DNA of 64,000 bases from an uncultured Burkholderiaceae bacterium (GTDB taxonomy: Bacteria > Pseudomonadota > Gammaproteobacteria > Burkholderiales > Burkholderiaceae_F). The notes under the pieces are model-generated. The model was not told the DNA's origin. It worked only from the letters and a program-made list of their open reading frames with translations, and did no database searches. Within the stretch, counting starts at the first letter, position 1. Every line of letters starts with the position of its first letter. Below are positions 16,826-26,009 of the stretch, piece after piece. Where the stretch lies: NCBI GenBank assembly GCA_944390675.1, contig CALXQR010000005.1, positions 100,435-164,434 on the forward strand, in the 5' to 3' direction. The position numbers were made by a program, and so were the translations under genes.

Positions 16826-18160
16826 TCAGATGCCGGAAAGCAGTACCGTCAGAACAAGGATCGGCGCGAAAATCGCGATGCTCCAGCGAAGCACGGTATA
16901 GACCGTTTCACTATGAAGGTGTGACTTGTCACCGGAGATAAAGGGCTTAATTTGCGGCCAAGCAATCCAACTTGACAAAATGGCGATCATCAAGCCGCCG
17001 ATGGGCAGACTGATATTGCTTGTGAGGTAATCGACCCAATCAAAGAATGTTTTTCCAAGCCACTTGCTGTCGGCAAGGGGGCCAAAGGACAGGGCGCTGA
17101 ATGAGCCTACAAACAAGAGGCCCACCGTGGTGACCACAACCGCTTTGGGGCGGCTCCAACCCCACTCATCGTGCAGGAACGCCACATCGATTTCAAGCAT
17201 GGAAACCGAACTCGTAATTGCGGCAACGAGCAGGCATGCGTAGAACGTAATTGCAAAGAAATTCCCCAAGGGCATCTGCGCGAAAATCGCGGGCATGGTG
17301 ACAAAGGTGAGACCGGGGCCGGCGCTTGGATCCAATCCGAACGCAAAGACAGCGGGCATCACCATCAGTGCGCCCAAAAGCGAACTGACGATCGTGAGAA
17401 AGGCGATCCAGGCAGAAGACCCGATCAGGTCTACTTTGCTGTCCAAATAGCTGCCGTAAGTGAGCATGCAGCCGCTTCCCAAACAAAGTGAGAAGAACGT
17501 AAAACCCATGGTGGAAAGCAACGCGTCGAAAGTGAACGCGTCCGGATTCCAGTCAAAGAGGTATTTGATGCCGTCAATGGCGCCCGGCAGAAAAAGCGAG
17601 CGCACAATGATGATGATCATAAGAATGAAAAGCAGGGGCATGAGCACTTTGGAGAGGCGTTCAATGCCGCTGCTCACGCCATAGGCGACCACCCAGGCGG
17701 TGATAATGAGAAAGAGGGCTTGATAGCCGATGGCCAATTCCGGATCGCCCGAAATTGATGCAAAATGCGCGCCAAGCTGCGCTTGGTCAGCGACAAGTCC
17801 TGAGCCCAAGCAGGCATTAACAAAATAAGCAATCGTCCAGCCGCCGATGGCCGAGTAAAAGCTCAGAATCAAAAATCCGGTGATCACACCCAAGTAGCCT
17901 GCTCGGCCCCAATGTTTACCGCCCAGTTTGCGGAAAGCCGTGACAATGCAGCCCGCGCCCGCGCGGCCCACCGTGAGTTCTGCGATCAACAAAACCAATC
18001 CGATGGAAAAGGTCAGCACGATAAACGGGAAAAGAAAGGCTGAGCCGCCGTTTGAGCCGACTAAATAGGGGAATTTCCAAATGGCGCCCAGTCCCACTGC
18101 GGCGCCTGCGCTCGCAAGGACAAAACCCAGTCGGGAACCCCATGTTGATCTTTCTGCCAT
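16826..18160 (-). CDS. Sodium-dependent amino-acid transporter, NSS family (copy 3)
   Basis: The third NSS symporter (444 residues) is more diverged than the other two: TM1 is GFVLASAGAAVGLGAIWKFPY, but the following loop is LVGSNGGSAF. It has about 11 predicted helices. The start is placed at the ATG at 18160 (MAERSTWGSR), as in the paralogues; the in-frame ATG at 18196 would add 12 unusual residues. The three copies flank the TrpXYZ-like operon and may divide related amino-acid substrates between them. The substrate cannot be read from the sequence. Confidence 0.9.
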   Translation of the reverse strand: MAERSTWGSRLGFVLASAGAAVGLGAIWKFPYLVGSNGGSAFLFPFIVLTFSIGLVLLIAELTVGRAGAGCIVTAFRKLGGKHWGRAGYLGVITGFLILSFYSAIGGWTIAYFVNACLGSGLVADQAQLGAHFASISGDPELAIGYQALFLIITAWVVAYGVSSGIERLSKVLMPLLFILMIIIIVRSLFLPGAIDGIKYLFDWNPDAFTFDALLSTMGFTFFSLCLGSGCMLTYGSYLDSKVDLIGSSAWIAFLTIVSSLLGALMVMPAVFAFGLDPSAGPGLTFVTMPAIFAQMPLGNFFAITFYACLLVAAITSSVSMLEIDVAFLHDEWGWSRPKAVVVTTVGLLFVGSFSALSFGPLADSKWLGKTFFDWVDYLTSNISLPIGGLMIAILSSWIAWPQIKPFISGDKSHLHSETVYTVLRWSIAIFAPILVLTVLLSGI

Positions 18161-18230
18161 AAAAAACCTATGCGTTATTTGGACGTTGCCAAACAAATTA
18201 ATCTGATTGGTCCATTTTAGCTACAAAAAC

Positions 18231-18254
18231 CAACCGGGGCAGGCGCCCCGGTTG
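18231..18254 (-). terminator. Intrinsic terminator of spoT
   Basis: CAACCGGGGC and GCCCCGGTTG form a perfect stem. On the minus strand it is followed by GTTTTTGT. Confidence 0.85.
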
Positions 18255-18277
18255 TCTCTTGGACTGATTTTGAAAAA

Positions 18278-20539
18278 TTAGAAAGAAGATTCAAAACGGC
18301 GTTTCACGTCTTTGACGTTAGAAACCTGTTTGATGCTTCTCATGACGCGCATCAATTGAATGCGATTGTCAACCTGCACCAAAAGCTGAAGTTCCGGATC
18401 GTTGAGATCATCCGGAATATTCATGCCGACAATGGATGCGCCTTCTTGAGCCACCGCTTGCGTGGCTTGCATAATGGCCGGACGGATGTCGTTGACCTTA
18501 ACGTCAATAGGCACGGTGAAGTGCGCGTTGGGATTGTCGGCCCAAGAGGCGTCTTCCCAGCGCTCGGCGTTATTGTTGCGGCCTTGCTGCGCGTGAATGC
18601 AGCTTGCCCGGTGTACGGTGAGACCGTGCCCGGCGCGCTCAAACACGCAAATATCATCGCCCCAGACCGGGTGACAGCAGCGTGCGATCTGAGCGGCCTG
18701 GCGCTTGCCGTTAACGGTCACCTCAATACCGCCGTCTTGTTTGGCGGGTTCATTTTCTTCTTCAGACAAAGCTTGCAGACGGTGCAATATCACGACAAAA
18801 CTTGCTTTGCCTGAGCCCACAAGAGCGTAAAGCGAAGCGCGAGAATCCACGTCGTTTTCCTTCATAACCGTCATCCACACATCATCAGAGACGGCATCAA
18901 GAGAAAAGTCTGCTTTTTGCGCTTCTTCTTCAAGCACTTTGTGGCCGATTTTGACGGCACTGTCAAAATCAAGTGAGCGCAAATATTGACGGACTTCTGC
19001 GCGGGCTTTGCCGCTTCTGACAAAGCCTAACCAACGGGGATCGGGGTGAGAGAGCGAGCTCGTGGCAATTTCCACCATGTCGCCATTGGCTAATTTGGTG
19101 TCAATGTCGCTCACCTGACCGTTGATGCGGCACTCGCGCACATGATTGCCCACGTCCGAGTGGATCTGGTAGGCAAAGTCAATCGGCGTGCAATCCTGAG
19201 GCAAAGAAATGATCTTGCCTTTCGGAGTGAAAACATAAATGCGGTCGGGGAAAAGATCCGCTTTGATGTTTTCATAAAATTCGCTCGTATCGGACGATTT
19301 TTGCTGCAAGTCCAAAAGCGACTGCAGCCAAGCGTGTGTGAGCGTTTGAATATCGCTTTCGCTGCCGCGATTGAGCCAGTGCGTGAGAATGCCCTGCTCG
19401 GCGATGTCATTCATCTTTTCGGTGCGGATTTGAAATTCCACAGGGGTGCCGGAGGGACCGATCACGGTGGTGTGAAGGCCTTGGTAGCCATTGCTCTTCG
19501 GAATGGCGATAAAGTCTTTAAAGCGCGACTGCACGGGCTTGTACATCATGTGCAGTGCGCCCAGCGTTCTGTAGCAGTCTTCCCGCGTGGTCACGATTAC
19601 ACGAAAACCGTAGATGTCGAAAACTTCCGAGAATGAAAGTTTTTTAATGCGCATCTGGTTATAGATACCGTAGCAGGTTTTTTCACGACCGAGCACGCGC
19701 CCTTTGATATGTGCGCGCTCAAGCATCTGCTTGGTGTCGTTTAAGATTTTTTCAAGAGCTGGGCGACGGTTTTTGCGCGCAGCAATCAACTCTTTGTAAA
19801 GAACTTCGTAGCGGCGCGGGTAGTAATTTTGCAGGCACAGCTCTTGCAGCTCGCGAAATGCGTGATTAATACCCAAGTGGTGCGCCATGGGAACGTAGAT
19901 ATCCAGCGTTTCCTTGGCGATACGGCGGCGCTTTTCAGGGCGCATGACGCCGAGCGTTCTCAAGTTGTGCAAGCGGTCAGCGAGTTTCACCAAGATAACA
20001 CGTACGTCCTTACTCATGGCAAGGAGCATTTTTTTGAAGCTTTCAGCTTGAGCGATTTCGTTTGATGAGAACTTCAGCTTATCGAGCTTTGAGACACCGT
20101 CAACAATTTCTGCGGTGATGGTGCCGAATTTTTTAGCCATCTCATTTTTCGAGTGACCGGTGTCTTCAAGCACATCGTGCATCAGACCGGCTTGAATGGC
20201 CGCGCAGTCCAAATGCCATTCAGCAAGAATACTGGCAACGGCAATCGGGTGTGTGATGTAGGGTTCGCCGGACTTGCGGAATTGTCCCAAATGCGCGTCG
20301 TCGGCGTAGCGATAGGCTTCCTTGATTCGTTCAAGATCAGCCAGACTCATGTATTTGGAGCAGATGTCGATTAAAGAAGCCGCGGTGGCGATGCCGGCTT
20401 TTTTGGGCGCAGTCATGAGCGGCAGCTCTGGCTGATCGTCTTTATGAACGGGAGCCGGGTTGTTTTCGCCTTTTAACACAGATTGACGAATCGAGGCGAG
20501 AATGTCGGTCGAACCGGTCTGAAGATATTTGGGTACCAT
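18278..20539 (-). CDS. spoT: Bifunctional (p)ppGpp synthetase/hydrolase SpoT
   Basis: This 753-residue RelA/SpoT homologue makes and degrades the stringent alarmone. The HD hydrolase domain carries His121-Asp122 (LMHDVLEDTG). The synthetase region has RFKDFIAIPKSNGYQGLHTT; the RFKD motif is the form found in bifunctional enzymes. A TGS domain (DRIYVFTPKGK), a Cys-pair region (ARCCHPVWGDD) and a C-terminal ACT domain follow. The start is the ATG at 20539, behind AGAGGTG; an upstream in-frame ATG (20617) lies in the preceding terminator. It follows gmk and rpoZ, the conserved proteobacterial order. No separate RelA is seen in the window. Confidence 0.95.
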   Translation of the reverse strand: MVPKYLQTGSTDILASIRQSVLKGENNPAPVHKDDQPELPLMTAPKKAGIATAASLIDICSKYMSLADLERIKEAYRYADDAHLGQFRKSGEPYITHPIAVASILAEWHLDCAAIQAGLMHDVLEDTGHSKNEMAKKFGTITAEIVDGVSKLDKLKFSSNEIAQAESFKKMLLAMSKDVRVILVKLADRLHNLRTLGVMRPEKRRRIAKETLDIYVPMAHHLGINHAFRELQELCLQNYYPRRYEVLYKELIAARKNRRPALEKILNDTKQMLERAHIKGRVLGREKTCYGIYNQMRIKKLSFSEVFDIYGFRVIVTTREDCYRTLGALHMMYKPVQSRFKDFIAIPKSNGYQGLHTTVIGPSGTPVEFQIRTEKMNDIAEQGILTHWLNRGSESDIQTLTHAWLQSLLDLQQKSSDTSEFYENIKADLFPDRIYVFTPKGKIISLPQDCTPIDFAYQIHSDVGNHVRECRINGQVSDIDTKLANGDMVEIATSSLSHPDPRWLGFVRSGKARAEVRQYLRSLDFDSAVKIGHKVLEEEAQKADFSLDAVSDDVWMTVMKENDVDSRASLYALVGSGKASFVVILHRLQALSEEENEPAKQDGGIEVTVNGKRQAAQIARCCHPVWGDDICVFERAGHGLTVHRASCIHAQQGRNNNAERWEDASWADNPNAHFTVPIDVKVNDIRPAIMQATQAVAQEGASIVGMNIPDDLNDPELQLLVQVDNRIQLMRVMRSIKQVSNVKDVKRRFESSF

Positions 20540-20618
20540 GCAGCACCTCTTGAGAGACTCGCCTCTGCCTGCAATAGTTTTTCTATTAATACGCGGCAAG
20601 CAGAAGTTCAGAAACAAA

Positions 20619-20653
20619 AAAGCGAAGCGGGGCCGCGGCCGTCACTTCGCTTT
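20619..20653 (-). terminator. Terminator between rpoZ and spoT
   Basis: AAAGCGAAG (20619-20627) pairs with CTTCGCTTT (20645-20653), with a GC-rich palindromic centre. On the minus strand a TTTTTTG tract follows. It lies inside an operon that is normally continuous. Confidence 0.8.
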
Positions 20654-20664
20654 CGTTTAAAGCA

Positions 20665-20868
20665 TTAAGAAATGCGCTTGAACATTTCATCCTTGGTGAT
20701 CGCGCCTTCGGCAATTTCGCGAAGGGCCAACACAGTGGGCTTATCCTTGGCGTCAATGCGGGCAACCGCACCGGAGGAAAGCTGACGGGCACGCTGAGCG
20801 GCCGCCAATACCAATTCAAAGCGGTTATGGATTTTTTTCAAGCAATCTTCAACAGTTACACGAGCCAT
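20665..20868 (-). CDS. rpoZ: RNA polymerase omega subunit
   Basis: The 67-residue protein begins [20 protein letters not shown], the standard omega N-terminus, and continues with AAAQRARQL and ALREIAEG. It helps assemble the beta' subunit and, in proteobacteria, forms part of a ppGpp-binding site. It lies between gmk and spoT, the usual order, which confirms the call despite the small size. Confidence 0.95.
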   Translation of the reverse strand: MARVTVEDCLKKIHNRFELVLAAAQRARQLSSGAVARIDAKDKPTVLALREIAEGAITKDEMFKRIS

Positions 20869-20907
20869 ATTGGGTCTTTAAAAAATAAAAATAAACACAC
20901 ACCCGCT

Positions 20908-21543
20908 TTAATTCAAAAGCGGAATGCCTAAATGTTTGAACGTTTCACGTTCGCGAACCGCTTGAGTTTTAAAACTCAAACGCGAAGCGCGCACAATCGC
21001 GATTAAATCCTGCGTTGCGCGCTCAAAATCATCGTTAATTATAACGTAGTCGAACTCTCCCGCATGCACCATTTCTGCGCCTGCTCCTGCCAAGCGTCTG
21101 GCGATGACCTCATCGGAGTCGGTTGCACGCTTGTTGAGTCGAGCGCGAAGCGCTTCGACCGAGGGCGGCAGAATGAAAACACCGACAACATCCGGGAAAA
21201 GCCGTTTAACCTGCAAGGCGCCCTGCCAATCGATTTCTAAAAGCACGTCGTGGCCCAGTTCGAGCTCTTGGGCGATCCATTTTTTAGATGTGCCGTAATA
21301 ATTTCCGTGCACATAGGCCCATTCAAGGAAAGCATTTTCTTCCTTGAGCGCTTCGAACTCTTCGACGGAGACAAAGTGGTATTCACGGCCATTTACCTCG
21401 CCCGGACGCGGCGCACGCGTGGTATGCGAAATCGATAAATGCACCGTCGGATCGGCTTTAAGCAGGGCCGCCACCAACGATGATTTGCCTGCTCCGGAAG
21501 GAGCGGTTACCAAAAACAAACGACCGGCTTTTTGATCTAGCAT
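20908..21543 (-). CDS. gmk: Guanylate kinase
   Basis: The 211-residue enzyme phosphorylates GMP to GDP. The P-loop is at the N-terminus (APSGAGKSS, residues 14-22). The GMP-binding region SHTTRAPRPGEVNGREYHFVS and the LID-like segment RLNKRATDSDEVIARRL are intact. Length is normal. It is the first gene of gmk-rpoZ-spoT and lies just downstream of maf. Confidence 0.95.
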   Translation of the reverse strand: MLDQKAGRLFLVTAPSGAGKSSLVAALLKADPTVHLSISHTTRAPRPGEVNGREYHFVSVEEFEALKEENAFLEWAYVHGNYYGTSKKWIAQELELGHDVLLEIDWQGALQVKRLFPDVVGVFILPPSVEALRARLNKRATDSDEVIARRLAGAGAEMVHAGEFDYVIINDDFERATQDLIAIVRASRLSFKTQAVRERETFKHLGIPLLN

Positions 21544-21567
21544 AGAGAGCCTCTCGAGTTAATGGAC

Positions 21568-22206
21568 TTATTTTAGCGAATGTTCGCCAAAGAGATTGAT
21601 GCCGAAGCGGGCAAGAAGCTCGCACGTTTCGTAGACAGGTAAGCCCATGATGCCGCTGTAGGAGCCTTCAATTTTTTTTATAAAAGCGCCTGCCAAACCC
21701 TGAATTCCGTAACCGCCCGCTTTGTCGTACGGTTCAGCTAAGCGCACATAAGCGGCGATTTCTTCTTCAGTAAGTTCTTTGAAATAGACTTTGGAGACGC
21801 TCACGGCCGTGAGAAGATTGTCTTTATTGGTTCCCACACAGACGGCCGTGCGAACTTCATGCTCGCTTCCGGAAAGCGATCTCAAGAATGCCTTGGCTTG
21901 TTTCTCGTCATCAGGCTTGCCAAGTAGTTGTCCTTGAGCGATGACTGTGGTGTCGGCAGACAAAACCGGCAAGACAGGACGCTTTTCGTGTTGAATTTTT
22001 TCAAAAGCAATGAGGGCTTTTTCCTGAGCGATTCTTACCACATAGTCTTCAGGCGCTTCACCCGGTAGCTGAACTTCATCGCCTTGAAAGTTTCGAAGCG
22101 TGTGATCATTGCTTGCGAGAATGACAGGGCGAAAGCCCAGCTGTTCAAGAATTTCTTTTCTTCTCGGGCTTTTCGAAGCAAGATAAAAAGTATTGGATGC
22201 GGGCAT
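21568..22206 (-). CDS. maf: Maf-family nucleotide pyrophosphatase
   Basis: The 212-residue protein has the Maf signature: LASKSPRRKEILEQLGF near the N-terminus, the catalytic stretch SADTTV and GKP near residues 85-100, and the loop YDKAGGYGIQGLAG. Maf enzymes hydrolyse dTTP, UTP or modified nucleotides to monophosphates. The GYGIQG loop fits the dTTP/UTPase (YhdE) branch, which is inference. It lies 12 bp after rlmH in the same operon. Confidence 0.92.
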   Translation of the reverse strand: MPASNTFYLASKSPRRKEILEQLGFRPVILASNDHTLRNFQGDEVQLPGEAPEDYVVRIAQEKALIAFEKIQHEKRPVLPVLSADTTVIAQGQLLGKPDDEKQAKAFLRSLSGSEHEVRTAVCVGTNKDNLLTAVSVSKVYFKELTEEEIAAYVRLAEPYDKAGGYGIQGLAGAFIKKIEGSYSGIMGLPVYETCELLARFGINLFGEHSLK

Positions 22207-22218
22207 TCTGTATTCCGA

Positions 22219-22686
22219 TTAAGCGCGATGATAAGGGTGATTGGTGAGAATGCTGAACGCTCGGTAGATTTGCTCGGCAAGCATCACTCGAGCCATTGCG
22301 TGAGGCAGTGTCATTGAAGAGAGCCTCAGCATCATGCGGGCTTCGGATTTTAACTGCGGATCCAGGCCGTCGGCGCCGCCGATGATAAAGCAAAGCGACT
22401 CGCCCGCGTCACGCCAAGCGCGGACTTTTTGAGCGAATTGCTCCGTGGCGAGATCTTTGCCCCGTTCATCCATGGCGATGATGAGGCTATTGTGCGGGAT
22501 AGCCGCTCGGATGCGCTCGGCTTCAATTTTCATGATGTTGGCCGTGCTTTGACCGGCACGAAGTTCGGGCTTCACGGCTTTAATGGTGACATTCCAATCT
22601 TTAGGAAAGCGTCCTAAATAATCTTCCACAGCGCTGTCGGCCCATGCCGGCTGCCGCAGTCCAACGGCGACAATCGTAATCTTCAT
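22219..22686 (-). CDS. rlmH: 23S rRNA (pseudouridine1915-N3)-methyltransferase RlmH
   Basis: The 155-residue SPOUT methyltransferase modifies helix 69 of 23S rRNA. It has the normal length, the GGADG loop (IIGGADGLDP) and the invariant C-terminus TNHPYHR. I chose the ATG at 22686, because MKITIVAVG matches the family start. A longer frame to 22854 runs into rsfS and is not family-like. No Shine-Dalgarno sequence stands before this ATG; a strong hairpin (22696-22716) lies there instead. Gene order rsfS-rlmH-maf is typical. Confidence 0.94.
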   Translation of the reverse strand: MKITIVAVGLRQPAWADSAVEDYLGRFPKDWNVTIKAVKPELRAGQSTANIMKIEAERIRAAIPHNSLIIAMDERGKDLATEQFAQKVRAWRDAGESLCFIIGGADGLDPQLKSEARMMLRLSSMTLPHAMARVMLAEQIYRAFSILTNHPYHRA

Positions 22687-22695
22687 GAGGAGATT

Positions 22696-22716
22696 CGGGC
22701 CGCTGATTGCGGCCCG
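22696..22716 (-). other. Hairpin directly upstream of rlmH
   Basis: CGGGCCGC and GCGGCCCG pair perfectly around a 5-nt loop, in the 41-bp gap between rsfS and rlmH. There is no T-run, so it is unlikely to terminate transcription. It may affect rlmH translation or mRNA processing. Confidence 0.55.
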
Positions 22717-22727
22717 CTGGCAAATGG

Positions 22728-23162
22728 TTAATCGTTGACGATTTTCACCGTCTTGCCGCGCACGACACGCGGACGCTTGGGAGCGGTCTTCGTGGTTTCT
22801 TTCTTTTCTTCCTTGTCGGAAGCAAGTTTGATATTGACTTTCTTGCCGCCCCAAACTTCTTCGAGGTTGTAATACTCGCGCATTGCCGGCTGAAGAATGT
22901 GCACGATCGCCTGATCGCAGTCAACCAATACCCATTCGCCGGTGTCGGTGCCTTCCATGCCGATCACGTCGCCGCCCGCTTCCTTAACCTCATGGCTGAC
23001 GTTGTAGCCTAAAGCGCGCGTTTGACGGTTGGAAGAACCCGTCGCGATGATGACGCGTTCAAATTCCGTGGTCAGGTGTTTGGTGTTGTAAACGACGATG
23101 TCCTGAGCTTTGACATCTTCTAATGCATCAACAATTACGCGTTGTAATTTGCGAATGTCCAT
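22728..23162 (-). CDS. rsfS: Ribosome silencing factor RsfS
   Basis: The 144-residue protein contains the RsfS/YbeB/Iojap domain (residues 1 to about 110), with VVIATGSSNRQTRAL-type core, EVKEAGGDVIGMEG and GEWVLVDCDQAIVHIL. It blocks subunit joining by binding uL14 on the large subunit in starved cells. A lysine-rich tail of about 30 residues is extra. It lies between nadD and rlmH, the usual order. Confidence 0.94.
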   Translation of the reverse strand: MDIRKLQRVIVDALEDVKAQDIVVYNTKHLTTEFERVIIATGSSNRQTRALGYNVSHEVKEAGGDVIGMEGTDTGEWVLVDCDQAIVHILQPAMREYYNLEEVWGGKKVNIKLASDKEEKKETTKTAPKRPRVVRGKTVKIVND

Positions 23163-23206
23163 AAATTATTTCTCTTGTCAGTGGTTTTGTTATAAAAAAA
23201 ATTGTA

Positions 23207-23815
23207 TCAGTCTTTCGAATTCGGTTCTGCAAGCAAAAGATCAATAACTTTCGGAGCAAGCATTGATGAAAGTTTTGCAGCATCAATCGGTCTTTGCCTC
23301 AAAATTTCACGCACTCGGCTCGATGTGATGTCAAGCGCGGGCATGTCCAGATTGACAATATCAATGCCAGATTGAGCGACATAGGCTTGAACCTCTTCGT
23401 TAGCTACAAGCCGTTGGCCGTTTCTGGAGAAAACAACCAAATGAACAAAATTAAAAATGGATTGCCAATCTTTCCAAGTATGAAAGTTTTCCCATTGATC
23501 CGCGCCGATCAAATAAAAGCGCTCGTCATTTGGGTATTGACGAGCCAACTCTTTGACTGTGTCGATGGAATATGAAAGACCGCTTCGGGAAAGCTCGCGG
23601 GTGTCAATAGCCATGCGAGGTTCGTTGACAATAGTTTGTTCGATGCTTTTAATGCGAAGCGACTCGGCAAGCAGCTCCTGCGGATCTTTTTGCCAGGGGT
23701 TGGCCGGAAGCCACCAAAGCTTATCGAGCTTTAGCGCGCAAAGCGCCTGCTGAGCCAACGCGAGGTGGCCCAGATGCGCAGGGTTGAATGTTCCGCCGAA
23801 AAAGCCTAGCCGCAT
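23207..23815 (-). CDS. nadD: Nicotinate-nucleotide adenylyltransferase
   Basis: The 202-residue enzyme adenylates nicotinate mononucleotide in NAD synthesis. GGTFNPAHLGHL (residues 7-18) holds the nucleotidyltransferase HxGH motif, and ITSSRVREILRQ holds the C-terminal ISSTxxR-like motif. It lies upstream of rsfS, as in most proteobacteria. Confidence 0.94.
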   Translation of the reverse strand: MRLGFFGGTFNPAHLGHLALAQQALCALKLDKLWWLPANPWQKDPQELLAESLRIKSIEQTIVNEPRMAIDTRELSRSGLSYSIDTVKELARQYPNDERFYLIGADQWENFHTWKDWQSIFNFVHLVVFSRNGQRLVANEEVQAYVAQSGIDIVNLDMPALDITSSRVREILRQRPIDAAKLSSMLAPKVIDLLLAEPNSKD

Positions 23816-23822
23816 ATGAAAA

Positions 23823-23850
23823 AAGCGGGAAGGGGAGGACCTTCCCGCTT
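23823..23850 (-). terminator. Intrinsic terminator of purD
   Basis: AAGCGGGAAGG and CCTTCCCGCTT pair around a short loop. On the minus strand the stem runs into TTTTTT, before nadD. Confidence 0.88.
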
Positions 23851-23863
23851 AAATCTAAAAGGA

Positions 23864-25141
23864 TTATTTCATCGCGCGGTAGCCGATATCGGAACGATAT
23901 TGCATACCGTCAAAGTGCACTTCACGCACGCCTTCATAGGCAATGCGTGCCGCTTCTTTTACCGTTTCGCCCAAACCCACAACGCAGAGCACACGGCCGC
24001 CGGAGACAACCGTTTTGCCGGCATCGGCTTTGGTGCCAGCGTGGAATACGTGCAGACTGTCGGTGTCTGTCGGCAAAGAGGTGATTTCTGCGCCTTTTTC
24101 AGGCTTCACAGGGTAGCCGCGGGCTGCGCAGACAACGCCAAGCGCCACGCGCTTATCCCATTGCGCTTGCACCGTATCGAGATGCCCGTCAATGGCGGCT
24201 TCCACCATGTCAACGAACGAGGAATTCAAGCGGCTCATAATTGGCTGCGTTTCTGGGTCGCCCATGCGGCAGTTAAATTCCAGCGTCTTAACGTTGCTGC
24301 GGCCGTTTTGGTCACGGTCAATCATTAAGCCCGCATAGAGGAAACCGGTAAAGGGGATGCCGTCATCGGCCATGCCCTGCACCGTCGGGCGAATGATTTC
24401 GCGCATCACCTGTTCGTGAATTTCAGGCGTGACAACCGGTGCGGGAGAGTAAGCGCCCATGCCGCCCGTGTTGGGGCCTTCGTCTCGGTCAAGCAGACGT
24501 TTGTGGTCTTGGCTGGAAGCCATCGGCAAAATGTTTTTGCCATCGACCATGACAATGAAGCTGGCTTCTTCACCCTTGAGGAAATCTTCGATCACGACAC
24601 GTGCGCCGGCAGCGCCAAACGCATTGCTCTCGAGCATGCTGTCAATGGCCGCGTGCGCCTCTTCAAGCGTCATCGCGACAATGACACCTTTGCCGGCGGC
24701 TAAGCCGTCAGCTTTGATGACAATGGGTGCGCCCTTGCGGTCAATATAAGCGTGCGCAGCAGCGGCATCTGTGAATGTTTCGTAATCAGCCGTCGGCACG
24801 CCGTGGCGCTTCATGAAGGCTTTAGCGAAATCTTTTGAGCTTTCCAATTGAGCGGCGGCTTTGGTCGGTCCAAAGATCTTAAGGCCTCGGCTGCGGAAGT
24901 GATCAACAATGCCAGCGGCTAAAGGAGCTTCCGGTCCGACAACCGTGAAACGGATGTCGTTCGTGGCGGCAAAGTCAGCCAAACGGTCAATGTCGTTTTC
25001 GGCAAGATTGACCAGTTTGGGAGTCAAAGCGGTGCCGGCGTTGCCCGGAGCAACGTAAACGGTCTCAACCCTTGCGTCCTGCGCCAAGCGCCAAGCGATC
25101 GCGTGTTCACGACCGCCGCTGCCAACAACGAGAATTTTCAT
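23864..25141 (-). CDS. purD: Phosphoribosylamine-glycine ligase
   Basis: The 425-residue ATP-grasp enzyme makes glycinamide ribonucleotide, step 2 of purine synthesis. It starts MKILVVGSGGREHAIAW, the standard PurD N-terminus, and carries IKADGLAAGKGVIVA and the signature FRMGDPETQ-like segment as FNCRMGDPETQPIM. Length is normal. It lies 27 bp after yebC and ends at a terminator. Confidence 0.95.
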   Translation of the reverse strand: MKILVVGSGGREHAIAWRLAQDARVETVYVAPGNAGTALTPKLVNLAENDIDRLADFAATNDIRFTVVGPEAPLAAGIVDHFRSRGLKIFGPTKAAAQLESSKDFAKAFMKRHGVPTADYETFTDAAAAHAYIDRKGAPIVIKADGLAAGKGVIVAMTLEEAHAAIDSMLESNAFGAAGARVVIEDFLKGEEASFIVMVDGKNILPMASSQDHKRLLDRDEGPNTGGMGAYSPAPVVTPEIHEQVMREIIRPTVQGMADDGIPFTGFLYAGLMIDRDQNGRSNVKTLEFNCRMGDPETQPIMSRLNSSFVDMVEAAIDGHLDTVQAQWDKRVALGVVCAARGYPVKPEKGAEITSLPTDTDSLHVFHAGTKADAGKTVVSGGRVLCVVGLGETVKEAARIAYEGVREVHFDGMQYRSDIGYRAMK

Positions 25142-25168
25142 GGAAACTCCTCCGAGTAAGGGAAGTAA

Positions 25169-25891
25169 TTAGTCAAAAACAGCCGTGGTGTAAACCTGCT
25201 GAACGTCGTCGAGGTCTTCGAGCGCATCGATCAAACGCTGCATGCGCTCGGCATCTTCGCCGCTCAATTCGGTTTCGTTCAAAGCCTTCATCGTCACTTC
25301 GGCCATTTCAGGCTTCATGCCGGCCTTTTCAAAGGCTTCGTTGACAGCTTCAAAAGCTTGCGGATCGCAAGTCACTTCAATGCCGCCTTCGTCGTCAACG
25401 ATCACATCGTCGGCGCCCGCGTCAAGCGCGACAGCCATCACGTCATCTTCAGTGGCCGTGCCGGGGGCAAAAAGGAATTGACCGCAGTGCTTAAACATAA
25501 AGGACACAGAGCCTTCGGCGCCGAGATTGCCGCCGTTTTTGCTTAAGATGTGACGAACATCGGCGACCGTGCGCGTGCGGTTGTCGGTTGCCGCGTCAAT
25601 GATGAGGGCAGCGCCGCCCACGCCGTAACCTTCATAGCGGGCTTCTTCAAACTTCACGCCTTCCAACTGACCGGAGCCCTTGAGAATGGCGTTTTTGACG
25701 GTGTCCTTGGGCACGTTGCCGGCGCGGGCTTTGGCAAGCGCTAAACGCAAGCGGGAGTTGCCGTCGGGATCGGCGCCGTTGCGGGCGGCAACCATGATTT
25801 CACGAACGAGCTTGGTCCACAAATTGGAACGCTTGGCATCTTGACGGCCTTTGCGGTGTTGAATATTGGCCCACTTAGAGTGTCCGGACAT
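25169..25891 (-). CDS. yebC: YebC/PmpR-family protein
   Basis: The 240-residue protein begins [20 protein letters not shown], the invariant start of the family, and has [22 protein letters not shown] in the middle. Family members have been described as DNA-binding regulators and, more recently, as translation factors acting on stalled polyproline ribosomes; the sequence cannot tell which applies. It precedes purD in the same direction. Confidence 0.93.
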   Translation of the reverse strand: MSGHSKWANIQHRKGRQDAKRSNLWTKLVREIMVAARNGADPDGNSRLRLALAKARAGNVPKDTVKNAILKGSGQLEGVKFEEARYEGYGVGGAALIIDAATDNRTRTVADVRHILSKNGGNLGAEGSVSFMFKHCGQFLFAPGTATEDDVMAVALDAGADDVIVDDEGGIEVTCDPQAFEAVNEAFEKAGMKPEMAEVTMKALNETELSGEDAERMQRLIDALEDLDDVQQVYTTAVFD

Positions 25892-26009
25892 TGGAAATTT
25901 CCTTTCAAAAACAATAAATCAGGTAAATACGCTCGATAAACTGAGCGACAAAATATAAAACCATATTATTTTACCCGTGCGTTGACCTTTTGTCTGCCAA
26001 AAATGCGAA

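Noticed and set aside
22686..22854. Longer RlmH start at 22854.
   Set aside because: The extra 56 residues are polar, overlap rsfS and have no counterpart in the family; MKITIVAVG is the family start.
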